The notes beneath the pieces are model-generated. The model was not told the DNA's origin. It made no database searches and saw only the letters and a program-made list of their open reading frames with translations. The translations under genes and the position numbers were made by a program. Positions 23,781 through 36,255 of a DNA stretch of 64,000 nucleotides are shown here, in pieces (the stretch's first letter is position 1; each line of letters opens with the position of its first letter). Source of the DNA: Phorcus lineatus (Eukaryota > Mollusca > Gastropoda > Trochida > Trochidae); the NCBI GenBank assembly GCA_921293015.1, contig OV121081.1:72061022-72125021 (forward strand). The letters run 5' to 3'.

Positions 23781-26700
23781 GATTTCCAGTTTGAGAATTG
23801 TCTCACTGGATACATCTGAAACATATGTCTGAAACATTAAGACTAATGAAGGTTATTCTTTAGGCTAGGCTCACAAGTGTTTATCAAAAAGGCAATCCCC
23901 CTTCTTCTGTTAGTTGTAATTGTTACAAATTTCAAGTCGTCGAGGGGCTTCACTCCTTCAAATATCAGGGTTTGAAAAAAACCCAATAATTTGCAAAGAA
24001 TACCGAATGAGAAAGTGTCTTTTGTTTTTAATTATGAAGATGTTCTTGTAACTTCATTGTATTTTGAATGGATTCCTAATGAGAATTGTGAGAGATACAA
24101 TCGAGAGCACATTGTTCAGGTAAGCCAATGATACGAATGAATTAGCTGCCTGTCGTTTCACTCATCATTAAAAGGTCAATTCCAATACCTTATAATTACA
24201 AAACATTAACTATAACAATTTGAAGGTGATCCTTCAAATATATCAATAACATGGTTCGTATCATTCAAAAGAATAAATCATTGAATCAAAGGCCAAATTT
24301 TCATGAAAGAAATGGATAAATTATCCAACAGACTAAATGAAAAGCAAACACAGACTAAATGAAAAGCAAACACCATTTTAAATTTTAATAGTATGTTCTT
24401 GACTGGAACAAAATATGAATCATCTAAAAAGGAAAACTCAAAAACTTCAAGGACTGATAATAATTTTTTTAAAACTACAATCCTACTCTGTGATTTTCGA
24501 GGCACTGTTTTTGGCTTTCACATGTGTCAGAACACAATTAAGGGGATGTTTATCCTGAATATTTCACATACTCATCCCTTCGTACCTACTCAGGAATTCC
24601 AAAATATGTGAAATTGATGCTTGTTGTTGTCCTGTTTCCTATCAGAATGATGACTTAATGATGTTTTGTCACTTCTCTGAACCGATCAGCAATTTCAAAT
24701 TCAATTTTCGGCAACACTCAGTACTACTTGATAAAATGACGCCTCTGGTGAAGTTGGCAAATGTCACTCCAACTTCTCATTAAGTTTTTCTTTAAAACTT
24801 GAAACAAGCTAATTTCCAGTTATGCATGAGAATGTGCAACTGACCTCTAGGGATTTTCAACAGGTGGAGGCTGGGGTTGGGCTATTTTTGGAGGGGGAGT
24901 TGGAGGTAAAAACTTGCTCCCAGATCTACAACTATTGTTTGACAACTTCAATCTGTGAACAATTAATAAACACTTGTTTCCACATGAGAATTTGTCATGT
25001 AATAAATAAGTTGTACATGTACTGTATATCTAATGAGAGTTAAGATTTCCACTGATAATGTAAAATTTTTCACTTTGTCAATACCTTACCTAGATGCACT
25101 AGAGGTGATAAGCATTTTACTTGACTGGCATTGTCCTTTTTGAAAGTTTGATTAAAAATGTCATATTTTTCCTCTTTTAATATCTAAGCCCTATCATTTG
25201 ACATAACTGCAGTGTCACAACAAAGAGAAGTTAGATCAGTGCCAGGAAATCTACACTCAATCTCTGTATGAATATTCAACCATTCTTGTCCGATTATGTC
25301 GTATGTTTTCTGAATTTTGCAAAGTATACTTGAATTAATTTCATTTGTTATTTCATCAATTAACAAATTTTAGTTTGTTATGTACCTGAGAATACTTCTA
25401 AACCCTATGTTTAATGTATACATGTAGATTACTAAATAAAGAAATATCTTTTTCATAACTGAATTTTCACTTAAGTGATTTGAAAAGTTAAGATAGTGAA
25501 GGATTTCATTTTAACCCACAAATTAATTATTATCATAATGACCAATTTTGCCCCCCTTGGCTGAATTTTCCAGCACCCACCTTGCTACTATTAATGCTTG
25601 ATTACCACCAGTGGCTGAATTTTACAGCTGAAGGAGATGCAACTGTTTTTACAATATATGGTTTGTTCCCATGATTGACATAAAAAATTGTTGTATACAA
25701 AGCTGGTTTGTGGGTCTTGTATGAATTGAAATGTTTTGTTTATAAAGTTGATTAGTGATCAGTCTTATCAATCATTTCATTTCTGTTTAATGCTAAGAGT
25801 TTCTGTGCTTTTTTTAAGGAAGATCATAGAAGGCTGTAGTAGTGGAAAAGATGGCCTCAACATTAAAACCTATTTGAAACTACTTGTTTGGTATGCAAAG
25901 GACTTATATGTATTGGAAGTTTGACTGATGTCATAACTTCCCGTTGTTGGTTATGGGTTGTAAGTTTGTTGGCTGCCTGCACTGTTTTAGAGGCCACATG
26001 AACAATGCCAGATATATATATATATATACATATAGTATTCCATTACCTGATGAGCTGCAGAGCCCATGGCCTATTTTGTTTACTTTTTCTATTTTTTGTA
26101 TCAATATTATCATTTTGAAGGTTTGGATACTAACAAAATTGACAAGTACCCAGAAGGGCCTGTAAATTTTATAAGACAATATGATCGTGCAGCAGTATAG
26201 TTGTGTTACATACTTGAATGGATTAGGACAGAGAAGTTATAGAAACACAGTTACAGTCTGAATTCTAATGCAACTGATGAATTGATAAAGGATCAAACAG
26301 ATTATCATTATCATTGGCATAAACACTGTCACGTCTTTATCCGTAGGTATGAGGACAATGCAATATTATCAGTATATACCAGTATAGAATGAAATGCTCA
26401 ATGCAATAATTGCAATATGGTGTTCGTTTTCACAATATATCACCCCAAAGGAATAAAATATGAAGTGGTAATGACTTCTTCTAAGAAAAAGTTGCAGGTT
26501 GGAAATTGATGTATAAGAACTTATGACAATCAACTGTATTAGAAGGGGCAGAGAGTAGTTTTGAATGTGTATTCAACTAATCTATCATTAAAACTGTTTC
26601 TTTGAGTAATGTTTTGAATTTGGAAAGTTTTAAAAGGGATATTCGTTTTGTTGTTATGTTTTAAACTGAACCCAGAGCATAAAAACTTGGAAACAGAGTA

Positions 26701-29700
26701 GATTCAATATATTGCAATATCATTGCAATACAGAAGCTAATTATTGCAATATATCAAAATACAAATTTTGTCCAATATCCAATATGTGTATATTATTGTA
26801 TTATATTATATCTGTACGTATAGATTGCTGTATTTGTTACAGTCTCATCTAGAGGACAGACATTTAATTAACTTCCTGGTTGTATGGTGTGAATTCTCAG
26901 GAAAACATTTGAATTGAAATTATAAATACAAACCATGTTAAAACTTTTAAATATATTCATTTGGTAGGTTGACTATATAAATTTCATTTAAATATCGAAG
27001 GACTACTGAAGTGATGATTTTGTAATCTATTGAGACTGAGATGCAAATTTGTTTTGTCAATCAGTTGATTAGCAGGAGCGTTGTTATTGAATAATTCAAC
27101 CACAATATTTTTTCCATTAATTTCCAGTAAAACTGAATAGATGTATCACAAGAAGACACTGATTTTTAAGTGTCAATCACAAGTCATAGTTTATGAATCC
27201 CATGTGCAGTTAGGATTTACAAATATACCAGACCAGCAAACGCTCAGTGCATGGACAATATGGTTTATTACAAACTCTTCCTCATATATTATAATAATCA
27301 GATAATAATCAATGATGTTAATTCCTTTATTCAGTCCAATTTGTAAACTGTAGATGTATTTGGAGTTTAGAAACAAGCCAAACGAGCCATGTTGAGGCCG
27401 ACATGTTATGTAGGTCATGAGGCATGATTCTACTGGTTGAGCTGAGCAAGTCTCGGGTCTGTTGTCAAGGCAGCCTGTCAGATAATTGCTTCTCTCTCTC
27501 TCTCAAGGTCGCACAGGAAGTAACCTTTGACCTGTAGGGCTGCATGGTGTGGGGAATATGTGCATTATTTGTCCACAATGCAAGATGTTGATTATATGAT
27601 TTGTATGTGTGAGTGGCTTTAACAGATTTTTGATTGGTCCTTTAGATGTTTTGATGTGCTTTAAGTCAGTGACAATGTCAAATTCAAGTCAATAAGGCTG
27701 GGTTATTGTGACCTGTGTAGCAATTATGTGATGATTAGAAACTGCTGGATTATTTTGTGTTTTCATTGTTTTTGGCAGTTGGTTTTCCTGTTTTAATCAA
27801 TGATATTGAAAATGTTATCATCTGTATGTTATTTTTATCTATTTCAAACAAAATTGTAAAATATATACACAAATTCATTACTGAACTTCCTATCCCTATT
27901 GTGAACAGTTGAATGAGGGCGATGACTAGGTGTATTCATATCTAATGAAGTTAAATCTAACATGTTCATGTTTTTCAAAACAGTTGATAATGTCGTTACT
28001 TCAATTTGTCAAAGAATGTAATACATTGAGCAGCAAGGAAGTACCCACCCAGAGGGCCAACAATAACTTATGTAAGAATCTACATATATATGATAATTAC
28101 CCCAATTGAGCAATGATTTAATGCTGATTGAGGCTTTCATCAAGCAATTAACGAGTTGAATTCATATGTTTTCAATTTCACGATTGACCGAAACAAAATT
28201 AAAAATTTTCAGCTGCCTATCTTGTGTGAAGTTTACAAAATCTGTTTTAATTATCATCATTTCAAAGAAAATGATCTAAATCATATATGATGATGCAGTG
28301 AAACAGATGTGTGAAGGATTCGTTTTTTAAGCTGCTATGTTGATGTGTCAACATTTCTTACTGTGTTTTCTTTTCCTTGTTTACTGAGCAATTAAATAGG
28401 GAACCTCAGAGTCTCTAAACATCTATACGTATCAAATATTGTCTCCAACTATAGCTTTATTTCAAACTTTATATCCTCTTCAAATGATAACATTGTGTCA
28501 AATTCTTTCATATTACATAATGTTTTTAATATGTTATATATAGGTAGATTGTGATGTAATAACCTCCTGTAGATCGCACTCATAACAGATTTATTATTCA
28601 TCACGACTTCTTTATAGATCAGTGTGTAGAGATACCCAAAGTCACTAAGGGTGTGAGACTTTCAGTTTACCAATTTGGTTTCAGGCATGACCTGAAAACC
28701 CCCACAGCTGTACTAGAATCAATTCTACAACAAATTAAAGTTTAACTACATGTATGGATAGATATTACACAAATTTACAAAATTAACTGACGAGATTAAT
28801 CTGAAGTACTTTGTCATGCCGCAGCAAGGATTTTTGTAGTTGCAGCCTAAATGAACGGCTTAATTTCTGAATGCTACGCTATGTCTTATTTTATATTTCA
28901 CGGGAAAGAGCTGTGTAGGACGTTAAAAGCATCTCACTTTCATCTATTCATTTGAAATATTTTCAGTCTTCATCCAAGCCCATTTTCTCTGCACACGAAA
29001 CTTTTAGATCATCAAAGAGATTTCCAGGCACATTTCTGCCTACAAAGAGTGTTATGACAGCCTGATAAAATTGACCAAGGAATATAAGTTTTAGACTTGA
29101 CTCTACTGATGTTCAAACTCGTTTTATTAGGGGTTTTCCTTTTCACAAGGGTCTGAAAGCAGCCTCACTAGCTGCATGTTAGAACAAAGGTTATGTTGGG
29201 AATTTCAACTTAAATTTGAATTGTCATGGATTTAAAATCAGCCTTAAATGTGTATACATTAACTTCCATTAATTTCTGGCAATTTATTTAACAGCGTTTT
29301 ACTATTACATATTTTTTGACATGCTGTTTGCCATCATTGCTGTCCATATAAATATGTTATTATGATTTATCATTGTAACTGCGTAAATAAAACTGGTCTA
29401 TCATGTTGAGCTAAGTTAAGAAAGGTATTAAATAAAGAGTCTGTTGTATTAATGGCAAACCTTTCATAAGTGGTTTGCAACCTGGATTAAAAAAATAATG
29501 TTTGAATATATTTGAAATATTTTTTCTGTCACATTCTAACTGTACAACCTTTTCCACACAGGGTTGAGCGCTATTAATTCCAAAACCATTTGTTACAATT
29601 ATTTACATAGCTTATATCAGTTTTACATTTAAGGGTTCCACACTGCAATTCACATTATTGTTTGAAATTGAATCGTAAAAGTACTTCTTAAAATGTCATT

Positions 29701-30327
29701 AACTGTTTTTAAAATTATGTTTTATAATGATTTTTTATAGCCTTGGTAATTTTAAACTAATCAAGATATTATTTTGAATTTAGACCTGTTATGTCAATAT
29801 GTTAACTGTAAAATCTACTTATCTCTCCAAGAGTAACCTAAAATAGCGTATAATGAACATAAGATATAAACCGTGCTGTTTTATGACCTATAAAAATGGA
29901 AAAAATGAGTATCTAAACAGGTGTTTAAATGTTTATCATTTATTGATTTGAATGTTTATCTATTTGTTTTTAGCCTCTGTGCTGTATCATACCTGTCCTT
30001 TGATGTGTCTGCTGAATATAAATTTGATTTGTGTGATGAGATCTCATGGGCTATCTTTATTTTTTGTGTTAATTGATATTTGACTTTACCATTCTAAACT
30101 GTGTTCACAAGCAATAGAGCTTGTATAATTGTGTCAATGAGCTCAGCAAAAATCTGATATTTGTAACTTTCATTAATTTGTATTGATTATATCCTCAATT
30201 TATGGAAGAAGAGTTTAGAGTTTTTTACTAATTTCTTCTTAAAGTCAATATAACAATCGTATTTATGGACATCGTACATTCATTTTGCGGAAGACAAAAT
30301 ATTTATAATGTTTTCTTTTTTTTGTAG

Positions 30328-30405
30328 ATGATCAGTTACGATGAATGGTGGCACAGAGATAGCCAGAGGGAAGTCCAGTCAGCCATTGGTGGAACTGAAT
30401 CATGA
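30328..30405 (+). promoter_or_regulatory. Upstream ORF overlapping the start of zinc-finger gene 1
   Basis: The exon starts right after TTTTTTTTGTAG at 30327. Its first codon is an ATG opening a 25-codon frame that overlaps the main ATG at 30341 in another frame and stops at 30403-30405. Such an overlapping uORF is expected to lower main-frame translation unless skipped. An in-frame TGA at 30329 fixes the main start at 30341. Confidence 0.45.
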
Positions 30406-33400
30406 GGCAACGGCATCCAACAGTAAGATCAGTGAAGGAGAAGTCAACCATGGTCTCCCAATAGAGGACAATGGGAAGACAGAAGTGTCGAAGAAATGCA
30501 GCGTTGAAGACTCCAATGATCCTGTCATTAAGGAGAAAACTACTAATGAAAACAAAATGAAAGATGTGGAAGGAGGAATGTGTGGTGATGATGACCTGGA
30601 AGGAACCAAAGGAGAATCTGAGAGCAAAGTCGATAGTGTGGATTTCAGTGATGGAGCAGACAAGGAAACTGGAGTTGCTTCTGTTGAAGTTCCACCAAGA
30701 TATGGTCATGGAGAGGATCCAAATGAAAAGGATGAAGATAGAGGTGATTCAAGAAATATATGTTCAGAAGGGTCCTGTCCTGAGAGTCTTCCCACTAAAT
30801 CAGATCAAAGAGAAAATGACGTTACTGGTAAGAATGAGGAAATAATGGAAGAGGATGTTGAAATGGAAAGAGAAACTGTAGATCCTGAACTTTGTGATGG
30901 CAAGGAGAAATGTGAAGATCATTTGAGGTTGGAAGTGTGTGATAAACATGATGTTGGTGAGAAAGAAACATCAATGGAGACTGATGATAATGCTAAGCAA
31001 TATGGAGAAAAGGAGGTTATTACTGACGAGAAGAACACTGAAGATGGTGTCCAAGAGAATGTTTCAGAGGCAACAAATATGGAGGATGATAATGAGGAAA
31101 ATGAACTTTGTATTGAGATATGTGATGTCAGGACTGTTGAGTTCGAGGATGATTACGTGGATTCAAGTGATTCCATGGCTGTTGTTGATCTGAATCAATG
31201 CAAGGACCTCTCTCAAGGGTCTTTGACTACAGACAGTGAAACCACCAGCCCTCAAAAAAATAACCGCAACAAGAAAAATTCATCACCGTCTGAATCAGAA
31301 ATACCTAAGGACACCGTTTCAGAAGTAACCACTTCAAACATCGAAAGGCAAAAATCTATTGAATTAACTTATGATGCAAGTAGCCAACAAAAAACAGATG
31401 GAAGTTGTAAAAATTCAGTTAGCATGGACGGAAATGATATTCTTCAGAACTTGTACAATCAGACTTCCTCACTTCATGACCCAGAACTCAGCACAATAAG
31501 GACATCAGGGGAAATGAAAGTTTCACCTACAAAGAAACCTGTGACACAAAGTTCCTCTCAGGGACAAAATTCTTTGTCAGATAGCTCTTCCCCTAACCAA
31601 AATTCACCACAGAGGCAAAGCTCGGTGTCAGAAAGTTCAAATGAAAACTCACCTGTGGCCGACTCTTCCCAAAAGACCAGTGGTCTAAATATATCTCCAG
31701 CAAGCAGTCTTCTGAGTAACCTGGCAAACTCAGTGAAGAAGATTAAGTCTGAGCCTGTGGATACTGGGTATGATACAGCTATGATTGAGCAGGAGAGTTC
31801 ATCATCAACTGAAAGGCTCAGACTACCTATTCCTGTGACTGAGTCAAGTGTTGCTTACTCAAACCTGTCTCTTGTGGAAGAAAGAACATCAAAGGATGCA
31901 GCTGCCTTTAATCCTCATAGTCTTTTCCCATCTGTAGTTGGTCAAGCAAACATTGCAAATATCACCAGCAATGCAAACACATATAGCAAACAAAATAGTA
32001 AAAATGGGCAAAGACCACTTGCACCAAAACCAAAAGCTCCATTGGCCTTTTTGTTGGCTTGTCCGTCTCCTTCAACTCCTCCAAAGATAGTTACGTCAGC
32101 TGCAACACTTGGCAAACCTATAACTAAACCCATGTCAATACAGGTTTTTAGCACAGCTACAGGAACATCCGAAGCTTCTAAACCAACAGCAATTCAGTTC
32201 GTGAAGACATCTGTAGCAACGTCTCCTTCAACTATGCAGGTTCTAGAGACATCTGCTGCAAAATCTAAAACATCTCAACCTGTGTCACTAAAGGTTTTGA
32301 AGACATTTCCAGCACCATCCACAGCATCTCAACCAGCGTCAATACAGATTGTGAAGACATCTGCAGCCACATCTACAACAAGCCAACCAGCATCTATACA
32401 GGTTGTTCAGACGTACACTCCTACATTCAAGGAAACTCAACCGACGTCAATGATACAGGTGGTTAAGAACGCTCCTGAAGTCAAATCAACAGATGAAGAT
32501 TGTTTTGAAAATGATTTAATTCAGATGTGTAATAAGCATCAAGTAAAATCAGTTGAACTGACAAAAATAACAGACTTTCTCCAAAGAAAAAATGGTCTGA
32601 AAAGTTACAAACATAGCAAGCCACAGTTCAGAACAAAAACATACCCCTGCCTCGAGTGTGGAGACTCCTTTAACCTCAAGTCAAGCCTTGATTTCCACAT
32701 GAATAGATGCAGCATGAGGATTCAATACAACTGCAGTGAATGCAACAACACAGAAACCTTCCACAACAAATGCCAACTCCTGTTTCACATGAGGCAGCAT
32801 GCCTCTGCTACTCCCAGCGGTCAGAGTAAAGTTCCTCCACCTCTTCGCATCAGCTCAGAACAGATCTCTATACTCAGCCCTTCTAAAGAAGATCTTGAAT
32901 CTGTTTACAAGGAACCTGATGGTGTACAAGACCCTGTCCAGATGTCTTGCTTGATATGCAACCAAAGATTCCAGGACGAAGAGCAACTACGTACTCATCT
33001 TGGAGCCTATGATCTTGTTTGTTCCTTTGCCTACCAGTGTCAGCACTGCCCAGAGGTCCTCCCAAGGGTGTGTGCTTACAAAGCTCATATGAGTTTCCAC
33101 ACACACGTAGGTCCTTATGTGTGTCCAGAGTGTGGCAAGTTTTTTGTACAGTTTGGCCAGTTTTCTAAGCACTTGCAGAAAGAGTGTTGTCATCTTAACA
33201 GGATTTACATGTTAACATGTGGGGTTTGTGGAGCAAAGGTTTCTGAGGGTCTAGTTAAACTAAAACAGCACATTGTCACCCATATCAACACATACATCAA
33301 ATGTCAGTATTGCAATCTTGCCTTTGACAAAAAACAATCCCACTGTGATCATATCCGCAAATTTCATCCCGGAAAACTGGAAAACAGAACAGACATGTCA

Positions 33401-36154
33401 TTTGTCTACACTTGTATGTTTTGCAAGACGCTGCTTCAGAAAGCAGAGCTGATTGACAGACATATGGATATCCATGTACCTGAAATGAAGAAAAATGCTC
33501 AGTTTGCATTTAAGTGTTTCCAGTGCACAAGTGGTGCCAAAGCATTTATATTTCCGACCCAGGCTGATCTTCTTCACCATAATAAGCAATGTCATCAACA
33601 AAAGTTTTTGTGCAAGTTTTGCCAGAAACTGTTCACAACAAAGAGTAGTCTTGACAGTCATGTGTCAAGTATTCATGCCAATAAAACTAGCGTTGAAGCC
33701 TCAGGTAAAATTACTTTGGATCCGAAGAAGTTAGTTGTGAGTGTATGCAAGGTTTGCAGGGTTCTTGTGCCTTTAGAAGACCTTCCTAAACACAACTGCA
33801 TTGTCAAGAGTCAATTTCCTCAACCACAAGCCAAGACCAAATACACCAAAGAGATTCAACCAAAGAATGTTAAGCCAATGCCTATTATGGACCCTCTCCC
33901 TCCAAGTGACAAACTCAGGTTCATCTGTATGTACTGCAAGGATCTTTTCACTGTCAAGGAGGATGTATTTGAACATCAAAAGTATGCTTGCAAGAATTTT
34001 CCTCCTCAGCCAATCTACCCTACGACAATGGTGTTTTGCAATGTTTGTGGAGTTCCCTTCCCAAACCTCTCATGGCTTCATATTCATTTGAGGGATCACT
34101 GCAAGGAAGGATACATTTTATGCAGGTATTGCAAAGATTTGGCCTTCAAGAACAAATCTGAACTCATGGAACATCAAAAGAATTTGTGTCACCTTTGTGT
34201 TGATAAGACAAATAACACTGCAAATCAGAGCAGAAAGAAGAAGTCTGTGAAAGACAATTACAAACTAACTACTTGCAAGGTCTGTGAAAATGCCTTTTAC
34301 TCCTTTGACCTCAAGCTGAAGCATGTAGCCAAACATCGTGTGGAAGGTAAATTGATATGTTCCTTTTGTGATAAAAATGACTTCATCTCATCAGAAGTGA
34401 CCGACAGACATATACTTAAATGTTGCCAGAAGAAGAACCCTTTGGAACATGGTTACTGCTGCACATGCCACAAGACGTTCCAAAACCCAGACCAACTAGT
34501 GGTACATCTTCAGGAGCATGTTGAGGAAGGAAAGCTTCTATGTTGCAAGTGTCAGAAAGATGGATTCACCAGCAAGGCAGATCTGGTCAATCACAGCTTG
34601 CAGTGTGGAAAGAAATTGAGAGACAGCATCCCAGGACAGGCTTGTACACTTTGTAGGGAGATTTTCCCCACCATGAACATCAAGCAGCTTTATCGTCATT
34701 TAACGAACCATGTAGTTAGGGGAGTCCACATCTGCTGCAAATGTCAGGTCATGGGCTGGAGAGACCACAGCGAGATGAAGTCACACCAGATTGCTTGTGG
34801 ACTTTTTGATATGATGGAAGGGAAAAAGAAGATGAAAGATTTGGTGTGTTTCATCTGTCATAAGTGTTTCCAGGAACAATCACATCTCCAGGAACATATA
34901 CAGATGCACAGGAACATTGGAAGTCTCATCTGTGTGAATTGTTACAGGATGAAATGGAAGGATGAAGAAGAGTTAGCTCAGCATGAGAAAGAATGCACAG
35001 TCAGTGAGGAAATGCTGGCATCAGGAAAACAAGCACGAAAGGCAGCAGAGCCTCAAAGGAAAGGCTATATCACGATGGATCATTTTTGTGAACATTGTGG
35101 AAAGAAATACTCACATAAGAGTCAACTGCAAGAACACATTTCTCATGAACATACATCTTTCCCATGCCATTTATGTGGTCTTGCGTATGATTCAAAATCT
35201 GCTCTGGACAGCCATGTCAGAATGGTTCATGATGGCAAGAAAACATTCTTTGCGTGTGACATTTGTAAATCAAAGAAGATTTCAAAAATGTTTGCAAGTC
35301 AGATAGGACTTCAGAAACACATGCAAAAAGCTCATAAGCACAGTCGTCGGCCATCAGGAGGATTGGACTCCAAGGAGGAGGATGGTGAAGATTCCTCATC
35401 TTCCATGGCTTCTCTTACAGGACAGAAGCCTCCCTCACCACCTCCTGTTAAGCGGCTCAGAGTGGAAGGGGAGTCTTTGTTCACTTGTGCAAAATGCTCC
35501 TTCGTGTCGGAGGACACAGCTTTGTTTAGTGAACACATCAAGGGACACAATATCAACCGGAGCAGCCAGTGCCCGGACTGTGGACTCTGTTTCACAATAA
35601 TCCCAGCCCTCAAGAAGCATCTATTTATGGTCCACAAGATCAGAGATGCTGACAAACATCTCAAGGAGAAGGGCTTGAACACAGAAGAGAAGGAATTTGA
35701 TTCAGACTCTGAAGAGATATCACCTGTCATCAAAAAGGCTAAATTGATGAATGGGAAAGAATCAGATTCAGAGGAAGAGAATGCTCCCACAAATCCACTA
35801 GAGTGTTCAGTCTGTCATACAGAGTTTGAAAATGAAAGGAGTGTCAGAATGCACATGAGGATCCATGGAATGGCGTTCATCAAATCAGCAAGAAAACCGA
35901 AAAGACAACAATCATTGTCCAGGAAAAGTGAGACATCGCCCAATAAATCAGACATTTCTGAAGTTGAGACAGATAAAAGTGTCAGCAAACAAGCGGGGGA
36001 GGAATCATTTCAGATCACAACCTTAAAAGAAGAAACTATTGAGAATGATGTGACAGAACATGAGAAACCAGAGGAGTGTTCAGTGACTGGGGAATCACAG
36101 GAACAAGAGGTAGATCTGGGCAGGGTAAAGCAAGAGGTCATGGATGAAACATAG
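30341..36154 (+). CDS. Zinc-finger gene 1, ZNF532/592/687-like, 1937 aa
   Basis: One uninterrupted coding exon preceded by an intron. Residues 1-300 are acidic; 300-590 Ser-rich with IKSEP (SUMO site type). Residues 595-709 hold about seven copies of a 17-residue repeat around S-I-Q-V-V-K-T. About 28 C2H2/C2HC fingers follow: 768-1110, six paired units 1133-1552, then 1580-1663, 1714-1765 and a last one at 1821-1843. The first finger (YPCLECGDSF ... RCSMRI ... FHNKCQLLFH) carries the ZNF532/ZNF592/ZNF687 signature; in vertebrates these work with ZMYND8 in transcriptional control and DNA repair. NLS-like PVKRLRVE and acid-Ser stretches lie near the C terminus, which ends with VKQE, another SUMO-type site. 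The protein is nuclear; a chromatin role is inferred from the family. The paralogue is gene 2, 9.4 kb downstream. Confidence 0.9.
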   Translation: MNGGTEIARGKSSQPLVELNHEATASNSKISEGEVNHGLPIEDNGKTEVSKKCSVEDSNDPVIKEKTTNENKMKDVEGGMCGDDDLEGTKGESESKVDSVDFSDGADKETGVASVEVPPRYGHGEDPNEKDEDRGDSRNICSEGSCPESLPTKSDQRENDVTGKNEEIMEEDVEMERETVDPELCDGKEKCEDHLRLEVCDKHDVGEKETSMETDDNAKQYGEKEVITDEKNTEDGVQENVSEATNMEDDNEENELCIEICDVRTVEFEDDYVDSSDSMAVVDLNQCKDLSQGSLTTDSETTSPQKNNRNKKNSSPSESEIPKDTVSEVTTSNIERQKSIELTYDASSQQKTDGSCKNSVSMDGNDILQNLYNQTSSLHDPELSTIRTSGEMKVSPTKKPVTQSSSQGQNSLSDSSSPNQNSPQRQSSVSESSNENSPVADSSQKTSGLNISPASSLLSNLANSVKKIKSEPVDTGYDTAMIEQESSSSTERLRLPIPVTESSVAYSNLSLVEERTSKDAAAFNPHSLFPSVVGQANIANITSNANTYSKQNSKNGQRPLAPKPKAPLAFLLACPSPSTPPKIVTSAATLGKPITKPMSIQVFSTATGTSEASKPTAIQFVKTSVATSPSTMQVLETSAAKSKTSQPVSLKVLKTFPAPSTASQPASIQIVKTSAATSTTSQPASIQVVQTYTPTFKETQPTSMIQVVKNAPEVKSTDEDCFENDLIQMCNKHQVKSVELTKITDFLQRKNGLKSYKHSKPQFRTKTYPCLECGDSFNLKSSLDFHMNRCSMRIQYNCSECNNTETFHNKCQLLFHMRQHASATPSGQSKVPPPLRISSEQISILSPSKEDLESVYKEPDGVQDPVQMSCLICNQRFQDEEQLRTHLGAYDLVCSFAYQCQHCPEVLPRVCAYKAHMSFHTHVGPYVCPECGKFFVQFGQFSKHLQKECCHLNRIYMLTCGVCGAKVSEGLVKLKQHIVTHINTYIKCQYCNLAFDKKQSHCDHIRKFHPGKLENRTDMSFVYTCMFCKTLLQKAELIDRHMDIHVPEMKKNAQFAFKCFQCTSGAKAFIFPTQADLLHHNKQCHQQKFLCKFCQKLFTTKSSLDSHVSSIHANKTSVEASGKITLDPKKLVVSVCKVCRVLVPLEDLPKHNCIVKSQFPQPQAKTKYTKEIQPKNVKPMPIMDPLPPSDKLRFICMYCKDLFTVKEDVFEHQKYACKNFPPQPIYPTTMVFCNVCGVPFPNLSWLHIHLRDHCKEGYILCRYCKDLAFKNKSELMEHQKNLCHLCVDKTNNTANQSRKKKSVKDNYKLTTCKVCENAFYSFDLKLKHVAKHRVEGKLICSFCDKNDFISSEVTDRHILKCCQKKNPLEHGYCCTCHKTFQNPDQLVVHLQEHVEEGKLLCCKCQKDGFTSKADLVNHSLQCGKKLRDSIPGQACTLCREIFPTMNIKQLYRHLTNHVVRGVHICCKCQVMGWRDHSEMKSHQIACGLFDMMEGKKKMKDLVCFICHKCFQEQSHLQEHIQMHRNIGSLICVNCYRMKWKDEEELAQHEKECTVSEEMLASGKQARKAAEPQRKGYITMDHFCEHCGKKYSHKSQLQEHISHEHTSFPCHLCGLAYDSKSALDSHVRMVHDGKKTFFACDICKSKKISKMFASQIGLQKHMQKAHKHSRRPSGGLDSKEEDGEDSSSSMASLTGQKPPSPPPVKRLRVEGESLFTCAKCSFVSEDTALFSEHIKGHNINRSSQCPDCGLCFTIIPALKKHLFMVHKIRDADKHLKEKGLNTEEKEFDSDSEEISPVIKKAKLMNGKESDSEEENAPTNPLECSVCHTEFENERSVRMHMRIHGMAFIKSARKPKRQQSLSRKSETSPNKSDISEVETDKSVSKQAGEESFQITTLKEETIENDVTEHEKPEECSVTGESQEQEVDLGRVKQEVMDET

Positions 36155-36255
36155 TAATGAAAGGAAAAAAGGGAGTGTTCAGTGACTGGGGAATCAGGAA
36201 CAAGAGGTAGATCTGGACAGGGTAAAGCAAGAGGTCATGGATGAAACCTAATGAG
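36074..36255 (+). repeat. 99-bp-period duplication of the end of zinc-finger gene 1
   Basis: The last 80 bp of the coding region, from GAGTGTTCAGTGACTGGGGA to the codons of the final VMDET, recur from 36173 with a 2-bp loss after GAATCA. The second copy is in the 3' UTR and out of frame. Confidence 0.85.

Larger units (their letters stand above)
20741..30327. other. Large spacer between gene B and zinc-finger gene 1
   Basis: Non-coding as far as I can see. It holds the second promoter-like module (21768), a possible untranslated first exon ending at a GTAAGC donor near 21634 (low confidence), a LINE scrap (23560-23780), a 21-bp direct repeat at 24330-24373, a (TA)n tract at 26011-26028, a (TC)n tract at 27491-27505, and a segment at 25540-25600 that recurs near 38300. 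The last part is presumably the intron preceding the coding exon of the zinc-finger gene. Confidence 0.45.
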
